A DNA stretch of 64,000 nt from Acholoe squamosa (GCA_949317995.1 OX439035.1:83019959-83083958); one strand, 5' to 3'; counted from the first letter of the stretch, positions 34,950-47,275 are shown. The notes: generated by a model from the letters alone, not told the origin. Program-made: numbers and translations.

Positions 34950-35795
34950 TGTAAGCTATATTACTCCCCCTATAAGTAAGCTAGTAAAGCGGACAAAAAA
35001 CACTCTTATTGAAGTGTGAACATTACCGACAGTCCAAAATATTACCGCTCTGTCAGAGGCTACTCAATACAACAAACTGTATGATAACCGTTTAACATAC
35101 AGGGGTTCCTCTTCAGCATCCACAGAGACGATCTAATATGCCATGAATAATGTTAAACAATATCCGTCTGCACCTAATTATTCCTAAACTATTCCATCAT
35201 TGCTGGACATGCAGAAATCGACCTATAGCACAGAGGATTGTGGTAGTCAAGCCTTGGCCTTTGACCTCTACCTTGGCCTGATTCCAAAATATCTAAATCG
35301 TTAGGATTTCCCTGCTCATGGTGGTTATTAGCAAAGCAGCATTGAGGTTCAACACTTAGCAAAGGTTGGTAAAACAGAGACGATATTTAAGATTAATTCA
35401 AGACTTTTGATACATTTTAGTCTGCGCTGATTCTCGGGTTTTAAAAATGCGCTGATATTTGGGTTTTTAAAACAAATCGGTGGTACAGCGGCGCATTCAA
35501 GTAGCATGACTAGTTTCAAGTTCCAGAACTTTAAGCCACTTCTTGTACATGTAATAGGCTTTTAGAAAATTCACTTGTAGATTTTGCTGAGTCAACAATG
35601 ACGTGCAGCACAAATATAGCAGTGTGAGTTACAGTAGGGCTTGGCTGTATGTGCCAGCCTACAGGCCCGAGCCCATTCAGCTACTCCAGCATGTGCTGTG
35701 GTACGTAATCCTCAGCATGTATATTAATTGTGACTGTAAGTCGGTGGACCACAGTTGGACCTAGGACGTGGGAGAAACACCATCAGAACTTCAAA
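34950..35795. other. Upstream region of paralog 2
   Basis: No coding domain seen. The promoter and 5' UTR of the gene at 35796 should lie here. Confidence 0.35.
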
Positions 35796-38417
35796 ATGCC
35801 ACCCAAAGCACCTGCAAAACCAGCAGCCAAGAAGGCTCCTGCAGCAGCAAAACCAGCAGCCAAGAAGGCCCCTGCAGCAGCAGCCAAGAAGGCCCCTGCA
35901 GGAACAGCAGCTAAAGCAGGTGGTGCAGCTGCAGCAGCAGTCGCAGGTAGATATCCTTATCAAAATGACCCAGGCTTTATATAGCTCCAATGTCTATGTA
36001 CAATACATCGAGGAGTAGGGTTTAATTTTATGTGAGGAGAGCTGAGAGAGGTTGTAGTTACAGGCATTTAGTTCTAAGTATTATGTATGGCTCCCAGGCT
36101 AATTCCAATTAATTACATTACCGTGTAGTGCGTCCATGGATTATTGGCTTTCATTGAACGACACCTGTAGCTTCCGCGGTTTTGTGTGAGAAGAATGATC
36201 GCAACTGTGATCACTGTGAATTGGCTAATGGTTGTATAGATATAATGTAATATGGTTGCAATAGTATAAAAGTGGCTATGTTTTGGTTATGCCTACCACA
36301 TTGATATGATTATGATTGCCGCAACGAGCATAGATAATGTAAAATGAGACCTCATCAATTTTTTTATTATTGCACTCAAGAAGATATGCATTTTCCGATT
36401 TTGTGGTACACATACTTACAGAAACATATACAATGTAGACATGTGCACAGTTAGTCTCCTTTGTAACCTCTGTTAAACATGAGGTGGGTACTCCAGTCTG
36501 TCAAACTCGAATCACATAGATTGTTCTCAATTTAAGCCTTTGCTTTCAGCCCCTGTGGTGGCTAAGCCAATGGGGGAGACCATTGGACTAAAGGCTATGG
36601 CAAATTATCTATTTACCGGAGGAGAAAATGAATTAAAGAAATCTGGAAGGTAAGATTTAATGGAACACTCATACAGACATGACCTTGAAACCGGCTAACA
36701 TAATTATCTGTATTGTATTAGGCCTCTGACTATTATAAGACATCCTACAAGCTATTAGAATGGCATGCAACAAAAAGTTAAGATCAAGACACCAAATGGC
36801 TCGTATGATGATTGAAAACTAAAGGTATCGATTGTCATGACTTCTTCTTGATAGATTTCCATGAAATCAAAATACAACACTTCATAACAAGTGAACTCGG
36901 AATCTTCCACCCTTGAAGGATTGTCTTCCATATATACTCTCCTTATGATTATTCTTATCATCCTTAATGCATTGGCGAATTAAGATCCTTCCCAGTACTG
37001 ACACTGGAGCCATCACAACAGCAGCGTCTGATTGACCTTTCACATTTTCAGATGGCCTGTGGTCAGTGATGAGTCTGAGCGGGCCACCACCTTCCTCCGG
37101 TATCGTGATGTCAACCTTCTTAACGTCATGAATGAGCCTGATATGAGCCCTGAAAGGGTCCGCCTGGCCCTCCTCGGTGGTCTCAGGTAAGTTAATTGGG
37201 TCTTGTGGTCAGGTAGCAGGCACGCAGTTAATTACTTTAATTGTCACCAATTTGATTGAATCAATACCAATGGCTGTCTTTTAAAGACAATGCATTTAAC
37301 CAATTCTATTATAAAGCGCAAAGAGTAATTGCTTCAATGATGGAAATCAGTCTCCAGTAAGGGACTGTGTACAAATGACGTCATGGAGAGGAGGTCTAAG
37401 ACTCCTTTATATTTCTATAGTAAACGCATGACGAAGGGGGGAGGGAGGTAAAAATGGTAAAAAAATAAAAAAGGTCATTTTTACACAGCCCCTGACCCGG
37501 GGGTGTCAGTATTACTGATAAGGAAATAGTTTGTCTGGCAACATATCATATTATGTCTCTTATCAAAGATAGCATACCTCTGCATGTACATTTCACACTT
37601 TGAATAATTCCCAAAATATTAATTTTTCACAAGTGCATGTAGAAAAATTTGATTGATTTTACACCTTACAAATGTAAATCTGTGTCTCATTGATAAACAG
37701 GTTTGGCAAGCCAATGGTATTTGATATGATGACAAGTGACGTGCGGCTGACATACCCCACGGTGGTGGCAGCGGTGGAGGCTGTCAAACCGGGTCTCATG
37801 AAGGACATCCTTAGCAGAGAGATTCTCAAAGAGGAATGGTAGGTACAGATGAACATATTGAGAACTCATTATTCAGTTAACTACTAAAACTGGAGACATT
37901 TTTTTTTCTTTATTGTTTATTTACATATTCAAACTGTTCACTCCCTGAGTGGTTTATTAACCTAACCAAAATTTGAAATCTGAAATGACTAGGATTGGGT
38001 AAAACACAAGGTGCTTCAAGTACAGTGGCAGAGTAAACTTATGTTGTTACACTTATTCTGAAAAGAAAATGTTAGCTCCATTGAAAACGTTAGTAAACAT
38101 TGGGTTTGAACCGCTTCTTATAGCTTTTCCACTTGAAATATGATTATTCAACATTGACCATACCTTATTTGAAATAAAGGAAATGAAGTCCCTTCATGGA
38201 ATTTATAACACATATGAATAAAAAAGAACCCTTGGTAACATTGTTTTTCTTTATCTTCAGCTACATGCAACTTGTAAAACCAGGGGACGGAGATGAGTAC
38301 AAGAACTACCTTTTCGATGAGAAATTCATCAACCAATTCAGCTTTGTCATTGCCGCAGGAACAAATGTTTACCCAGATGAAGTTATTGCAAATTATTTCA
38401 TTGTTACCATCGAGTAG
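35796..38417 (+). CDS. IQANK1-like C-terminal-domain protein, paralog 2 (5 exons)
   Basis: Exons are 35796-35946, 36550-36649, 37052-37186, 37701-37838 and 38261-38417, all GT-AG, phases 1, 2, 2, 2, giving 226 residues. Residues 1-50 are almost only Ala, Lys and Pro (repeated PAAKKAP) and look like a linker histone tail. The conserved domain follows: ETIGLKAMANYL, YRDVNLLNVMNEPDM, RVRLALLGGLRFGKPMVFDM, EAVKPGLMKDIL and the final FIVTIE. Domain exons 3-5 have exactly the lengths of those in the paralog at 10010-32808, so the two arose by tandem duplication. The start ATG lies in CTTCAAAATGCC, with A at -3. The resemblance to the C-terminal region of IQANK1 is from memory, and neither IQ nor ankyrin motifs are encoded. 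The biochemical role is unknown. Confidence 0.85.
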
Positions 38418-38427
38418 CCTATGAATA

Positions 38428-38431
<4 letters not shown>

Positions 38432-38487
<56 letters not shown>
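38432..38487. repeat. AT microsatellite
   Basis: (AT)n run just after the stop codon of paralog 2, probably within its 3' UTR. Confidence 0.9.
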
Positions 38488-38489
<2 letters not shown>

Positions 38490-38824
38490 TATATATTAGG
38501 CTATCAGCTACACATAGATTATTCTTTATTTTCTTTGTATGCTCTTCACGCTGCATTTATATATTGTTGATGTTATCTGCCATATTGACACGGCCTATCG
38601 TGTCGATAATACTGGGATAAGTGTTGTGTCGAACTATTTGTGAGCTGTATGATCAAAATGACTGAATGTTATTGAGGAAATTACTCAAATTTTTATTGTC
38701 TACCCCCCCGCTGCTTTGCCGAATAAATATTTACTTTGCGAAAGACACGCCTCATTATATAAGCATTTATCTGAATATCAATATTCTAGAATGGTGGAAT
38801 GTGTATGTAGGTAATACAAAAATG

Positions 38825-39709
38825 TCAGGCTATTACACACAGATATGAAATGGGGTTGTCCTTAGGTCCAGGAGAGGTTGGATGTGTATGTCCCATACTA
38901 GCTACGCTACTTGTGGTATCTTCACCTTCCTCCTGCAGTTGCTTCCTCTCCTGTTGTCTATTTGTCATCTCACTCAGCTTAGCCTCCAGGCCCATGTTTC
39001 TGGCCCCAAGCTCACAAATGAGCTTACTCTTGTCGTCCTCAGCACTGCCCAGCTTCTTCAACCTAATATTAAGGTTCCTATTCTCAGCCTCCAGGACCAT
39101 GTTAGCAGTTTGTGTCTTGTGCAGCTCATTTCTGATTTCCTCCACCAGGCTGTAAACACTGGCATCCTGACGCTGGGATTCCTGCAGGGTAGCTCTCTGA
39201 GCAGTCAGGTCCTTTACAATAGCAGCCAGCTTTGATTCACTTTGGGACCTGGTGGAGATTTCCTCCTGTAGCTGTGAAATCTCCTTCTGTAGGTTTGATG
39301 TGTGTGACTCCAGGGTATTCACCATGTCCTTGTGGCAGTTGTTCTCCATGGTGAGTAAGTAGTACTTAGTCTTTAACTGCTGGAGCCGCTCCGACACCAT
39401 CTCCAACTCCTCCATGACCTCGGTGGTTGCTCTACAGGAGGGGAGATCAGGGGAAGGTGGGATGACAATGGGCTCTACTGTACCTGCTATCGTGTCAGAA
39501 ATGTCATTAGACGAGGTGACATGTTCAGAGGGAGACGACCAGCCGTCCTTTCGTGGCGACATCCCGTCCCTCAGACCAGCATCACAGAGGCTGGCACTGC
39601 TCATTGATATGTCGCTGATTTTGTTTGAAGGCTGATCTCCGTCTTCACCACAACCGCCTCTCTTCATGGAACACGCGGCCATAATTTCCAAGACAAAATA
39701 ATGACGCAA
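38825..39709 (-). CDS. Coiled-coil protein with C-terminal CaaX box (CVIA)
   Basis: A single open frame of 294 codons with no sign of an intron. Residues 1-90 are Ser/Pro/Asp-rich and probably disordered; residues about 95-255 form a long coiled coil (EELEMVSERLQQLKTKYYLL and following heptads). The last four residues are Cys-Val-Ile-Ala. This fits a CaaX prenylation signal, with Ala in the X position favouring farnesylation. Such proteins are tethered to membranes. Translation may begin at the internal MAACSMKRGG (residue 10) instead of the first Met. A minus-strand AATAAA lies about 130 nt past the stop (38692-38697). The neighbour at 41400-42380 has the same plan and strand. I do not recognise an orthologue. 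Confidence 0.7.
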   Translation of the reverse strand: MRHYFVLEIMAACSMKRGGCGEDGDQPSNKISDISMSSASLCDAGLRDGMSPRKDGWSSPSEHVTSSNDISDTIAGTVEPIVIPPSPDLPSCRATTEVMEELEMVSERLQQLKTKYYLLTMENNCHKDMVNTLESHTSNLQKEISQLQEEISTRSQSESKLAAIVKDLTAQRATLQESQRQDASVYSLVEEIRNELHKTQTANMVLEAENRNLNIRLKKLGSAEDDKSKLICELGARNMGLEAKLSEMTNRQQERKQLQEEGEDTTSSVASMGHTHPTSPGPKDNPISYLCVIA

Positions 39710-40172
39710 ATCCTATGCCAGTTTCTGTTCCTAGAATATATCTCTTGGTCGTTTTTAAGTGTCTGAACGTTACTCTGATACGTGTAAGCTCAATGATGCC
39801 CGTGTCTTAAGGTACCTGTAGAAATTTACAGCAATGATGTTCCCATGGCAACGCCCATGGTACGTCTGACACTCTGTTCATTCAGAACAAGGCTTACAGT
39901 GCTAAACACTTGACGGTGCTAAACTGGGATATCACCTTTTTAAATCATTTCTTTTTTTTAAATATTTAGCACCATATTAATTAGTTATATCCTACTTAGT
40001 CGTAGTTTCAAGACTTCCTTTGGGGACGTGAGGAGCACCGGGACGATGACCGGCATTTAAACAAATAAAAATGTATGGCCAATACATGCAGACATATTTT
40101 ATATTGATTGGTATATAAGCTACGGAAACAATACTAGATATTCATAGAAAGAAGACTTAGTGGAAGACTTAG
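39710..40172. other. Upstream region of the CVIA coiled-coil gene
   Basis: Likely promoter and 5' UTR of the minus-strand gene ending at 39709. No distinct regulatory motif can be assigned. Confidence 0.3.
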
Positions 40173-40429
40173 TGTAGCACTTAATGATCCTTGGTTCACA
40201 ATTGACATTGCTCTCACAATATTTTATACTCGTCTGTACCAAATAACGTAATTCATGTTTGTTCAATAAAAATCATATAAAAATGTGTTTTATCCTGCAT
40301 CACATAGTTTTGTCACCGTTAAGATTAAGGACTTCATATGATTAAAATTATTACAACTTACTAGAAGAAAGCTCAACCAAACGATTTACTGTTAATCACA
40401 ACACATAAAAATAATCTCTGCAAATAATT

Positions 40430-40431
<2 letters not shown>
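40173..40431 (+). repeat. 259-bp dispersed repeat, copy 2
   Basis: Near-identical to 33276-33534, in the same orientation, and again ending directly in a simple repeat (CA then TA). Confidence 0.65.

Positions 40432-40508
<77 letters not shown>
40432..40508. repeat. CA/TA microsatellite
   Basis: (CA)n then (TA)n, followed by short (GTAT)n. Confidence 0.9.
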
Positions 40509-40511
<3 letters not shown>

Positions 40512-40551
40512 TGTATGTATGTATGTATGTATGTATATATATATATATGAA

Positions 40552-40564
40552 CTCGCTATGAACT

Positions 40565-40640
<76 letters not shown>

Positions 40641-40653
40641 AGTTCATAGCGAG
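40552..40653. repeat. AT microsatellite inside a perfect palindrome
   Basis: CTCGCTATGAACTCTTATA and its exact reverse complement flank a (TA)n run. The whole segment is self-complementary and could extrude as a hairpin. Confidence 0.75.
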
Positions 40654-41399
40654 GGGGCACTATATTTTGCCAATATTATACTAAGATAACTGTTTCGATC
40701 TGTAATAGAATTGGATGAGTAAAAGGAACTTGTGTGTGATGTATTTAGCCGCCATCGGAAGGGGAGTGGACACTGTATACAATAGAGGCATGGGAATCCC
40801 TGCATGGATGTTTACAGAGGGAGAACCGAATATACAGTTTGTGTTTATTGTAGATATTATTCATATATACAAATTAAGAAAGCAATACAAGCAGGTCTTC
40901 CAAACGCCGTTCAACAGTTGATGTCCGTCCAGCAGACAAAAAGTTATAGCTATCACAATTTGCTTATTAAAGAGTCATTGGGTCATTTCTTTTGTGGGTG
41001 TGGCTTTGGCTTTTACACCATTGTAGCCGGTATGATTTTTATATGTTCCCAATTCAGCGTATTCCATTAGCCATGAGGTAGCCTAGCCTAGCCTTCTTGA
41101 CAGAACTAGGGCAAAATAACTAATGTTCTAGATCTATATTAAACCTCCCAAATGTATAGTCTATAACAGGTTCGGACACCTGTTAGAAGTGGTGGAGGGG
41201 TGTACTGCAGACTGTATAATAACGACAAGGTGGCAGAATACATGGCCACCCTCAGAGTGGCACCCATATAGGGGACTGTGTACCAGTTATTAATCAGCAG
41301 GAGTAGTACCCCATAGAAAGTCTGTAATGGGCAGGCACGTCGGGAACAGGATGTGAGAGGGAGTCAATTTGCCGGTGGTCGGCATTGGAGGTGTGGTAA
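40654..41399. other. No gene seen
   Basis: Between the palindromic microsatellite and the stop codon of the CVIM gene. Part may be the 3' UTR of the latter. The short plus-strand ORFs have no domain support. Confidence 0.35.
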
Positions 41400-42380
41400 T
41401 TACATGATAACACAGATCTTTGATTTGGCCACACCGTCCGACCTCCTCACCACGTTATCGCTGCCCAGCCACTCAGCCGTCGCCATGGGCTCACCAATCT
41501 GCTCCTCCAGGGCAGCCCGCCTTTTGTCCATCACTTCCTGCCATCTGACCTTGTCCACGTGGGGCTCAAGGTCATCCAGGACGTCCTCTGAGACCTTAAG
41601 CTGGCGGGTAAGTTCAGCCACATACTGGTCCTTCTCCTCCTCATCCCGGGCCATCCTCTTAAGCCTCAGCTGGAGGTCTTTGAGTTTCTGCTCTGTTGTG
41701 ATGAACTCATCATTCTTGATCTCCTCTTCACTAGATCCTGGAGGCTTCGACTCATCTTCCTCTGCTGCTGTACCTGCAGCTGCTGCGGCCTCCGCTGCTG
41801 CCCTCCTCTTTTCCTCCTCATATTCTTTTACTCTCGTCTCCAGGTCGTGCACTTGGGCACGCAGATCCCTGTTCTTCTTCTGCTCTGCCTCCAGCTCAGT
41901 TTTCTTCTCTGTAAGCTGGGCCTCAATGTCTACAAGTCTTGCAGAGGTCTTGTCCAGTTCACTCTGAGTCTTCACATTCTCGTTGATGAGATTCTGGAAG
42001 GCCTGCTTTTCATTATCCCTGGCCCTGTCCAGCGCCTCATCTACAAACTTCCCTGTGCCAGCCTGCTCAACGTCCACCTCCAGCACTGCTGCAACTGCCA
42101 CCCCATTTTTTCCATCATCAGTTCCGGTATCCTTCGCTAGAGGTCCCTGGTTCTCAGAGTCTCCTGTAGAGGGAACTCCTGTGCCTTCCGCCTCAGTATC
42201 CGGCACGTCGACAGCGTCTGTGGCGGTCGATTCTAGTGCGTCCTTATCTGGGTTTTCAACGCCCTCGTCCTTCTTTATCTCTGGAGTCTCGGTCCTGTTA
42301 TCGGTTTTCAACACGGCAGCCTGCTTTGTATTTTTGCCCTTGCCCTTGCCCTTGGGAGTAGTCTGTCGACCGACCTCCAT
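41400..42380 (-). CDS. Coiled-coil protein with C-terminal CaaX box (CVIM)
   Basis: One open frame of 326 codons. Residues 1-112 are acidic and low-complexity after a short basic start (TPKGKGKGKNTK). Residues about 115-212 are a coiled coil ending in EEEKRRAAAEAAAAAG. After a Ser/Glu linker a second coiled coil spans about 230-290. The final residues KSKICVIM give a Cys-Val-Ile-Met CaaX box preceded by basic residues, the same tetrapeptide as in K-Ras4B, so farnesylation and membrane attachment are expected. A minus-strand acceptor (CTTTGTTACAG) about 60 nt upstream of the ATG suggests a separate 5' UTR exon. The protein is the same type as its neighbour at 38825-39709. No orthologue is recognised, and the membrane role is inferred from the C-terminus only. 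Confidence 0.75.
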   Translation of the reverse strand: MEVGRQTTPKGKGKGKNTKQAAVLKTDNRTETPEIKKDEGVENPDKDALESTATDAVDVPDTEAEGTGVPSTGDSENQGPLAKDTGTDDGKNGVAVAAVLEVDVEQAGTGKFVDEALDRARDNEKQAFQNLINENVKTQSELDKTSARLVDIEAQLTEKKTELEAEQKKNRDLRAQVHDLETRVKEYEEEKRRAAAEAAAAAGTAAEEDESKPPGSSEEEIKNDEFITTEQKLKDLQLRLKRMARDEEEKDQYVAELTRQLKVSEDVLDDLEPHVDKVRWQEVMDKRRAALEEQIGEPMATAEWLGSDNVVRRSDGVAKSKICVIM

Positions 42381-42584
42381 TTCTACTGCCTTTCCTGCTG
42401 TCTATGTGTCCCAACCTCCGATCGGCTTTTCCTTCTGTAACAAAGAAGCCCATTTTTATTGTTCGTGAATAACAGTTAGAACTATGCAATACTCTAGGCA
42501 ATGGGTTATGTAGGGACATATTCTCAAGGATACTCAGTTGGAGGCGTCACCAATAATTAGACAAAAACGGGCTCAGTGTCACTG

Positions 42585-42765
42585 CAGGCCACTTCTTAAA
42601 ACCAACAAGGAATGTGGGATTGAGAGACAAGTGACAAGGTCACATATTAAAATCGACAAGGGAAATGTGCTTAGAGACAAGGGACAGGGCCACTTCTTAA
42701 CACACACACAAGGTATCTAAGGCTGAGAGACATGTGACGAGGCCACTAAAATTGGCAAGGGACAT
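42585..42765. repeat. Degenerate tandem repeat
   Basis: Three units of about 60 bp share GAGACAAGTGACAAGGCCAC and a following AAAATTGACAAGG-like stretch, with many changes. Confidence 0.5.
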
Positions 42766-43611
42766 AGCACCCCCTGTCTAGGGCCCCCTTCTGCACATGA
42801 GTCTTCCTCATCCCGAGCATGCAAAAGATGTATAACTATATCTTCTAGGGAATTAGATTAGTTAGGGCTTAGGTCTTCCTCCCCACCATTCATACCCAAT
42901 TTTCGATATCGATACCCACCACCACCTACAATTATCTTTCGTCCAAAAGAAAATTAAAACTCTAATAGCATTGCAACAAAGATTTTGTCATGCTGGCAGA
43001 TCATGTTATTTACTGAGATGAATGACAATTGATTTTTTTTCTCTACCGTTGATATTACCGACTCTATCTTGGATATTGGAGTTTTTACTTGTGAAATCAA
43101 AGTGTCTCACTATGATATTAATTATAGAACATTTAATAGCAGTGATATACTTTAATATCATAGTTATTATCTGTGATATCAAAGTTATAAACTGGTACCA
43201 TAGTGGTCAATTCAAGTGTCTGAAAGCTTTTTTAATTTCAATACCTCTGTACCCCTGATCCTCATTTGAGACAGGCGCTCATTTGATCACTGTGGTTTTA
43301 ATGATTGTATTCAACACCCCTGTACCCTCGGTGCTAATTTGAGACTCTGGCCCTCAAAACGAGCCATTACCGAATGTATACACTTTATAGGCCTACATGT
43401 ATCAAAGTTTAAAAAAAACAAACTTATGTTTTAACCTGATACATGTATTGGACTTTACAGAATATGAAAAATAACAGGAGAAATCAAGAGAAAAGCTTTT
43501 TTAGCGCCTCCCCATGCCGCGTAGCGGCGCGGGAGGCACTATGATGATTGCATTTCCCCCATGTGATGAGGTGTCACAATACAGAATCCCCAAACTAAAT
43601 TCCCTTGTATG

Positions 43612-43684
43612 CAAGAAATGAGGTTGTGACTGCTTAAAAAAACGCTGGGAGGCGTTTTTTACGCGGTCACAACTGCATTTCTTG
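43612..43684. repeat. 73-bp hairpin
   Basis: The outer arms CAAGAAATGAGGTTGTGAC and GTCACAACTGCATTTCTTG are nearly perfect inverted copies. An inner arm AAAAAACGC/GCGTTTTTT closes on a short loop. It could be a foldback element or a structured RNA; nothing else points to transcription. Confidence 0.5.
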
Positions 43685-46140
43685 TTTATATACAAATTAG
43701 ATAAGGAAGGGGAATATGAATGTATCACAATACCAGACAGATATGGTAATACTTTTGAAAGACTCTAATATCAACAAACTTTTTAAGGACTCTGATATCA
43801 ACAAATTGTGGTATAGAGGGTGAGTATTTGCTTGGCACATGTGTTTGCATGGACGTAAGTCTTGTATGTATTCTCACAAGGCCAAAAAGAAAGTTTGGTT
43901 TGTGGTGATCCACCGACCTCAGCCAAACAGGATTTATGAGAAAAAAATGTTGATATTAACTTTTCTTGAAAGATTTTCATATTTGTCAATTTTTTAATTA
44001 TTATATTTTCCAGGAAAAGAGATAAATGGTTATCTGATTGTCATGTTCCCATAAGTCAACCAAAGCTTTACCATATTAATGTACCAGTGGAAATTCAATT
44101 ATGCTGTCCTCAATTCAATAAATTCATATGTGAGAAAAGGGGAGGGGGGATCCAACCTGCTGACCTCAACTTTTGGACCATGTTATTGGAAGCGTTTCTT
44201 TTTTCAACATATTGCCTAATGAAGTAAGCATTTCATACTTCATTATTTCGACAGGTTTATGCTACAGAAGTTTCTATTAATGAAAGCGATAATGTGATTG
44301 GGACAGTACAATTTGAACATTGTTCAGATCTCATAAATTAATCCTAGCAAGTCCTAAAGTTAAATCTACATTGAATGTAGGTTCATTAGTTATACATGTA
44401 CTTAAAATAATGGACCTTTACCTTTGTTTCAGCTGCCACCCCCCCCCCCCACCCCACCACACACACACTACAAGTTGTTGATACCAGAGTTTGTCCACCT
44501 CTCATGGAGTCACAACCTGCCTCAACATGCTCTACAGTAGCCTAGAGTAGGGCCTATAGAGCTTGTCATTACAGAGATTACCTACACGGATCACATAATC
44601 ACCTGACATAAATCTAGAATATACACTCACCTGAATTTAGTTAATGGAGTAAAGAATCAGTCTGTCATCATGACCTGTTCTGCACAGGGTAGTGGTTAAA
44701 ATGGTAGGTCGTGACAGTTCCAACGAGACACCTTGACATTCACACCTGTATTTTTTTTGTGGCTACCCTGTACTGGCGGTGGCAGTGCCTCCTGATGGTG
44801 ATCAATGTGGTCAACACAACATGCACAAAGTCCAATCCACACGTTATACGAGTGGCCGTCTAATCCTCTATGTTGTTCACATTAGGAGAACACACCGACC
44901 TCCTTCTAATACACGCCAACTACAGAGCCTGGACAGGCAGGATAGGAATTATTAATGGCTGCAGACCCCATACAGTTTGATCCCTGCCTTTAGTTAATTA
45001 AGCCCTGAGTACATCGCTCTCCATTCACAGTTGGCCAAGGGTACAATGTACTGTGACTATGTTTGGCGAGTGTTAACACAGAGGGGCCTGGGTATGGGAC
45101 ATTGTTTTGGTTACGTGGTGGTGGTTGGCAAGCTGCTCTCATGTCTCATGTGCGATTCTTTGACTAAAGGTCGACACCTCCGGTTCAGTTAAAATTAATC
45201 ATACAGCTTCCAATTTAACTCTGATCTGACACGTCTGTATTATCACAAAACATAATAACCTGTTCACATTGCATATTGAGCAGCTTGGCAAGGCAGAGAC
45301 GATGTAGTATTACCATTAGTGTCATGGCATGTATGTGAGGACAATATGACTAATTATGGGGACCCTCTGGCACATCATTATGCAAAAATATAGCACCTTA
45401 ACAGGTAGAGTGATACTTTTCTTCTGCCTGTATCTCCCAGGGGGTTAATATATGGGGGAGGGGTGGAGTATGAAGTGCCTCAATGGGAAGTCTATGGGGG
45501 CCTGACCTGCATCCACCCATTGTAAATCTGTGGGTGGAGCGGGGGGGGGGGGCTTTAACACGGCTGCGGCTATGGCCTCACTTCCATCAATACCAAAGAA
45601 GAGGCGGACATGAGTCTAGATTATGTCTACAACCCACTATAGCTGTAAACATGATGTGTATGGATAAAAATAATAAGGTTTAAGCTAGTCTGACCGTAGG
45701 ACCTTTTGAAATGGTTGTCTGGTGTCTAAAGCCATAATAAGCAATGAATTCCTAAATATCATATCATATATGAATAAATTTAAGGATTGTTATTCTGATT
45801 ATCAATTATACGTTTGTGGTCATTGTTACTGCATATAGTTTGAGTCGAGGTTACATCAATTTAAACATTAAGCCACACATATATAGTGTAAATCCCACTA
45901 AGCACAAGGCTTATGACTAGTATACAGTACTACAAATTAGAGTGGATAATATGTGCATATGTGCCTAGACATGTACATGTAGTGACATGGCGGTTCGACA
46001 TACAAAAATGTACATTTGTACATCCAGCGTTGTAAGCGCCTTAACACCTGAATAAGATGTATATGAGGCCAAGTCAATACAGCTACGGGCAGCTAATGAA
46101 ATCCTCTCAGTGTGTAACCTGTCAAAATCCTATAATAAGA
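43685..46140. other. Intergenic, no gene seen
   Basis: AT-rich; short G or C runs (44443-44452, 45541-45551). No supported coding sequence. Confidence 0.4.
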
Positions 46141-46539
46141 TGATTGATGGAGAAGTTGGACCTGCATCATAACATTAAGAAGGACGTGATGCACCATGTG
46201 GTGGTGGCTGAGGTGGGCCAGATTTGGCAGCTAACCAGAACGACCCTACGTGCCAGAATGCTGCAGGAGAACGCCTCCTCCCGTGTCCTCATGTGCTGGC
46301 AGTCATACAGCACGTGTACACAAATAATTGACACCCTCCTCCTCCTCCTCCTCTGGATGCATAGCAGATCTTATAGAGTTATACCCTGTACATACTGTGT
46401 AATATCCACAGAACAACATTTCAGTTCTCTTCCCCCCTTCTCTTCCCGCCCTGCCCTCGTTCTGGGACATGAGCCCCACAGACTAGCTCCTCCAGCATAG
46501 CCACAGACCATTAGGGCAATACTAGCTAGCCCTCGACCC

Positions 46540-47177
46540 TCCTCGGGGGTGCGCATGCGCCCTCAGTTACTTCCTGTGGGAGGCGGGATGTCATTGGAGG
46601 CGGCTGGCGTCGATAGTGAGGGCCGTATTCAGCTGACAGCAGAGCATCTCTGTCTAAGGGCCCTTACCAACAGGAGCCGGATAAAGCCTCTGTTACCACC
46701 TGGAGGAACTAGGGAATACACGACTATTATAGGGATTAGGTATTACCTGTGTGCTGACGGGCTAGGAGACTGGGGATTAGTGGGACAGCAGTAGCCTTTA
46801 GTATGGACGTACTGTTGGAGATACAAGCCTCTCTAACTAGGAGGGCAACAACGACCGCATTGCCAGCTAGCACAGCGCTGGTCTGTAAAGACGGGAGCTG
46901 CATCAGCATCAGCATCAGCAGCGTCAGCAGCGACAGCAGCAGCGTCGCTGGCCAACTGGGCCTGTAGGAGCCATGTGGCTCAGGCATCACGGTAAAGACA
47001 GTCAGTGTAACTCAGATTTGGCGCTTGGACTGGCGGGCGCCGTTCCCGCCTGCCAGAAGGGAGTCAGCGAGCAGTGCCTGCTATCGGCCGGTGGGGCGCG
47101 AGTGCCGCTACCTCAGCCTGGAGGAGCCCGGCATGACAGCCCACCCCACCCAGCACTGTTGTAGTGATGGTCGGCAG
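46540..47177 (+). promoter_or_regulatory. CpG-rich promoter / 5' leader of the MGCGSAK gene
   Basis: Base composition shifts to GC-rich with frequent CpG from about 46540, in contrast to the AT-rich flanks. It includes an AGC/ATC-type trinucleotide stretch at 46902-46945. There is no ORF continuous with the coding exon at 47489. It ends at a strong donor (CGGCAG then GTGAGTG). Promoter plus first 5' UTR exon is the simplest reading. Confidence 0.45.
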
Positions 47178-47275
47178 GTGAGTGTGGACAGGACGTGGCC
47201 ACAGGCACCGCCTTCCCCTTTCTCTTCCTTCTCCACCATCCCTCCATCCTACTCACCCTTCTCCCCTACACCCAG
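47178..47275 (+). other. Probable 98-bp 5' UTR intron
   Basis: GTGAGT donor at 47178 and a long pyrimidine-rich tract ending CCCTACACCCAG at 47275. Splicing would not extend a coding frame, so it should be an untranslated-leader intron. Confidence 0.5.

Noticed and set aside
46144..46500. 118-codon ORF upstream of the MGCGSAK gene
   Set aside because: Low-complexity Leu run and no conserved features; sits in the likely promoter region.
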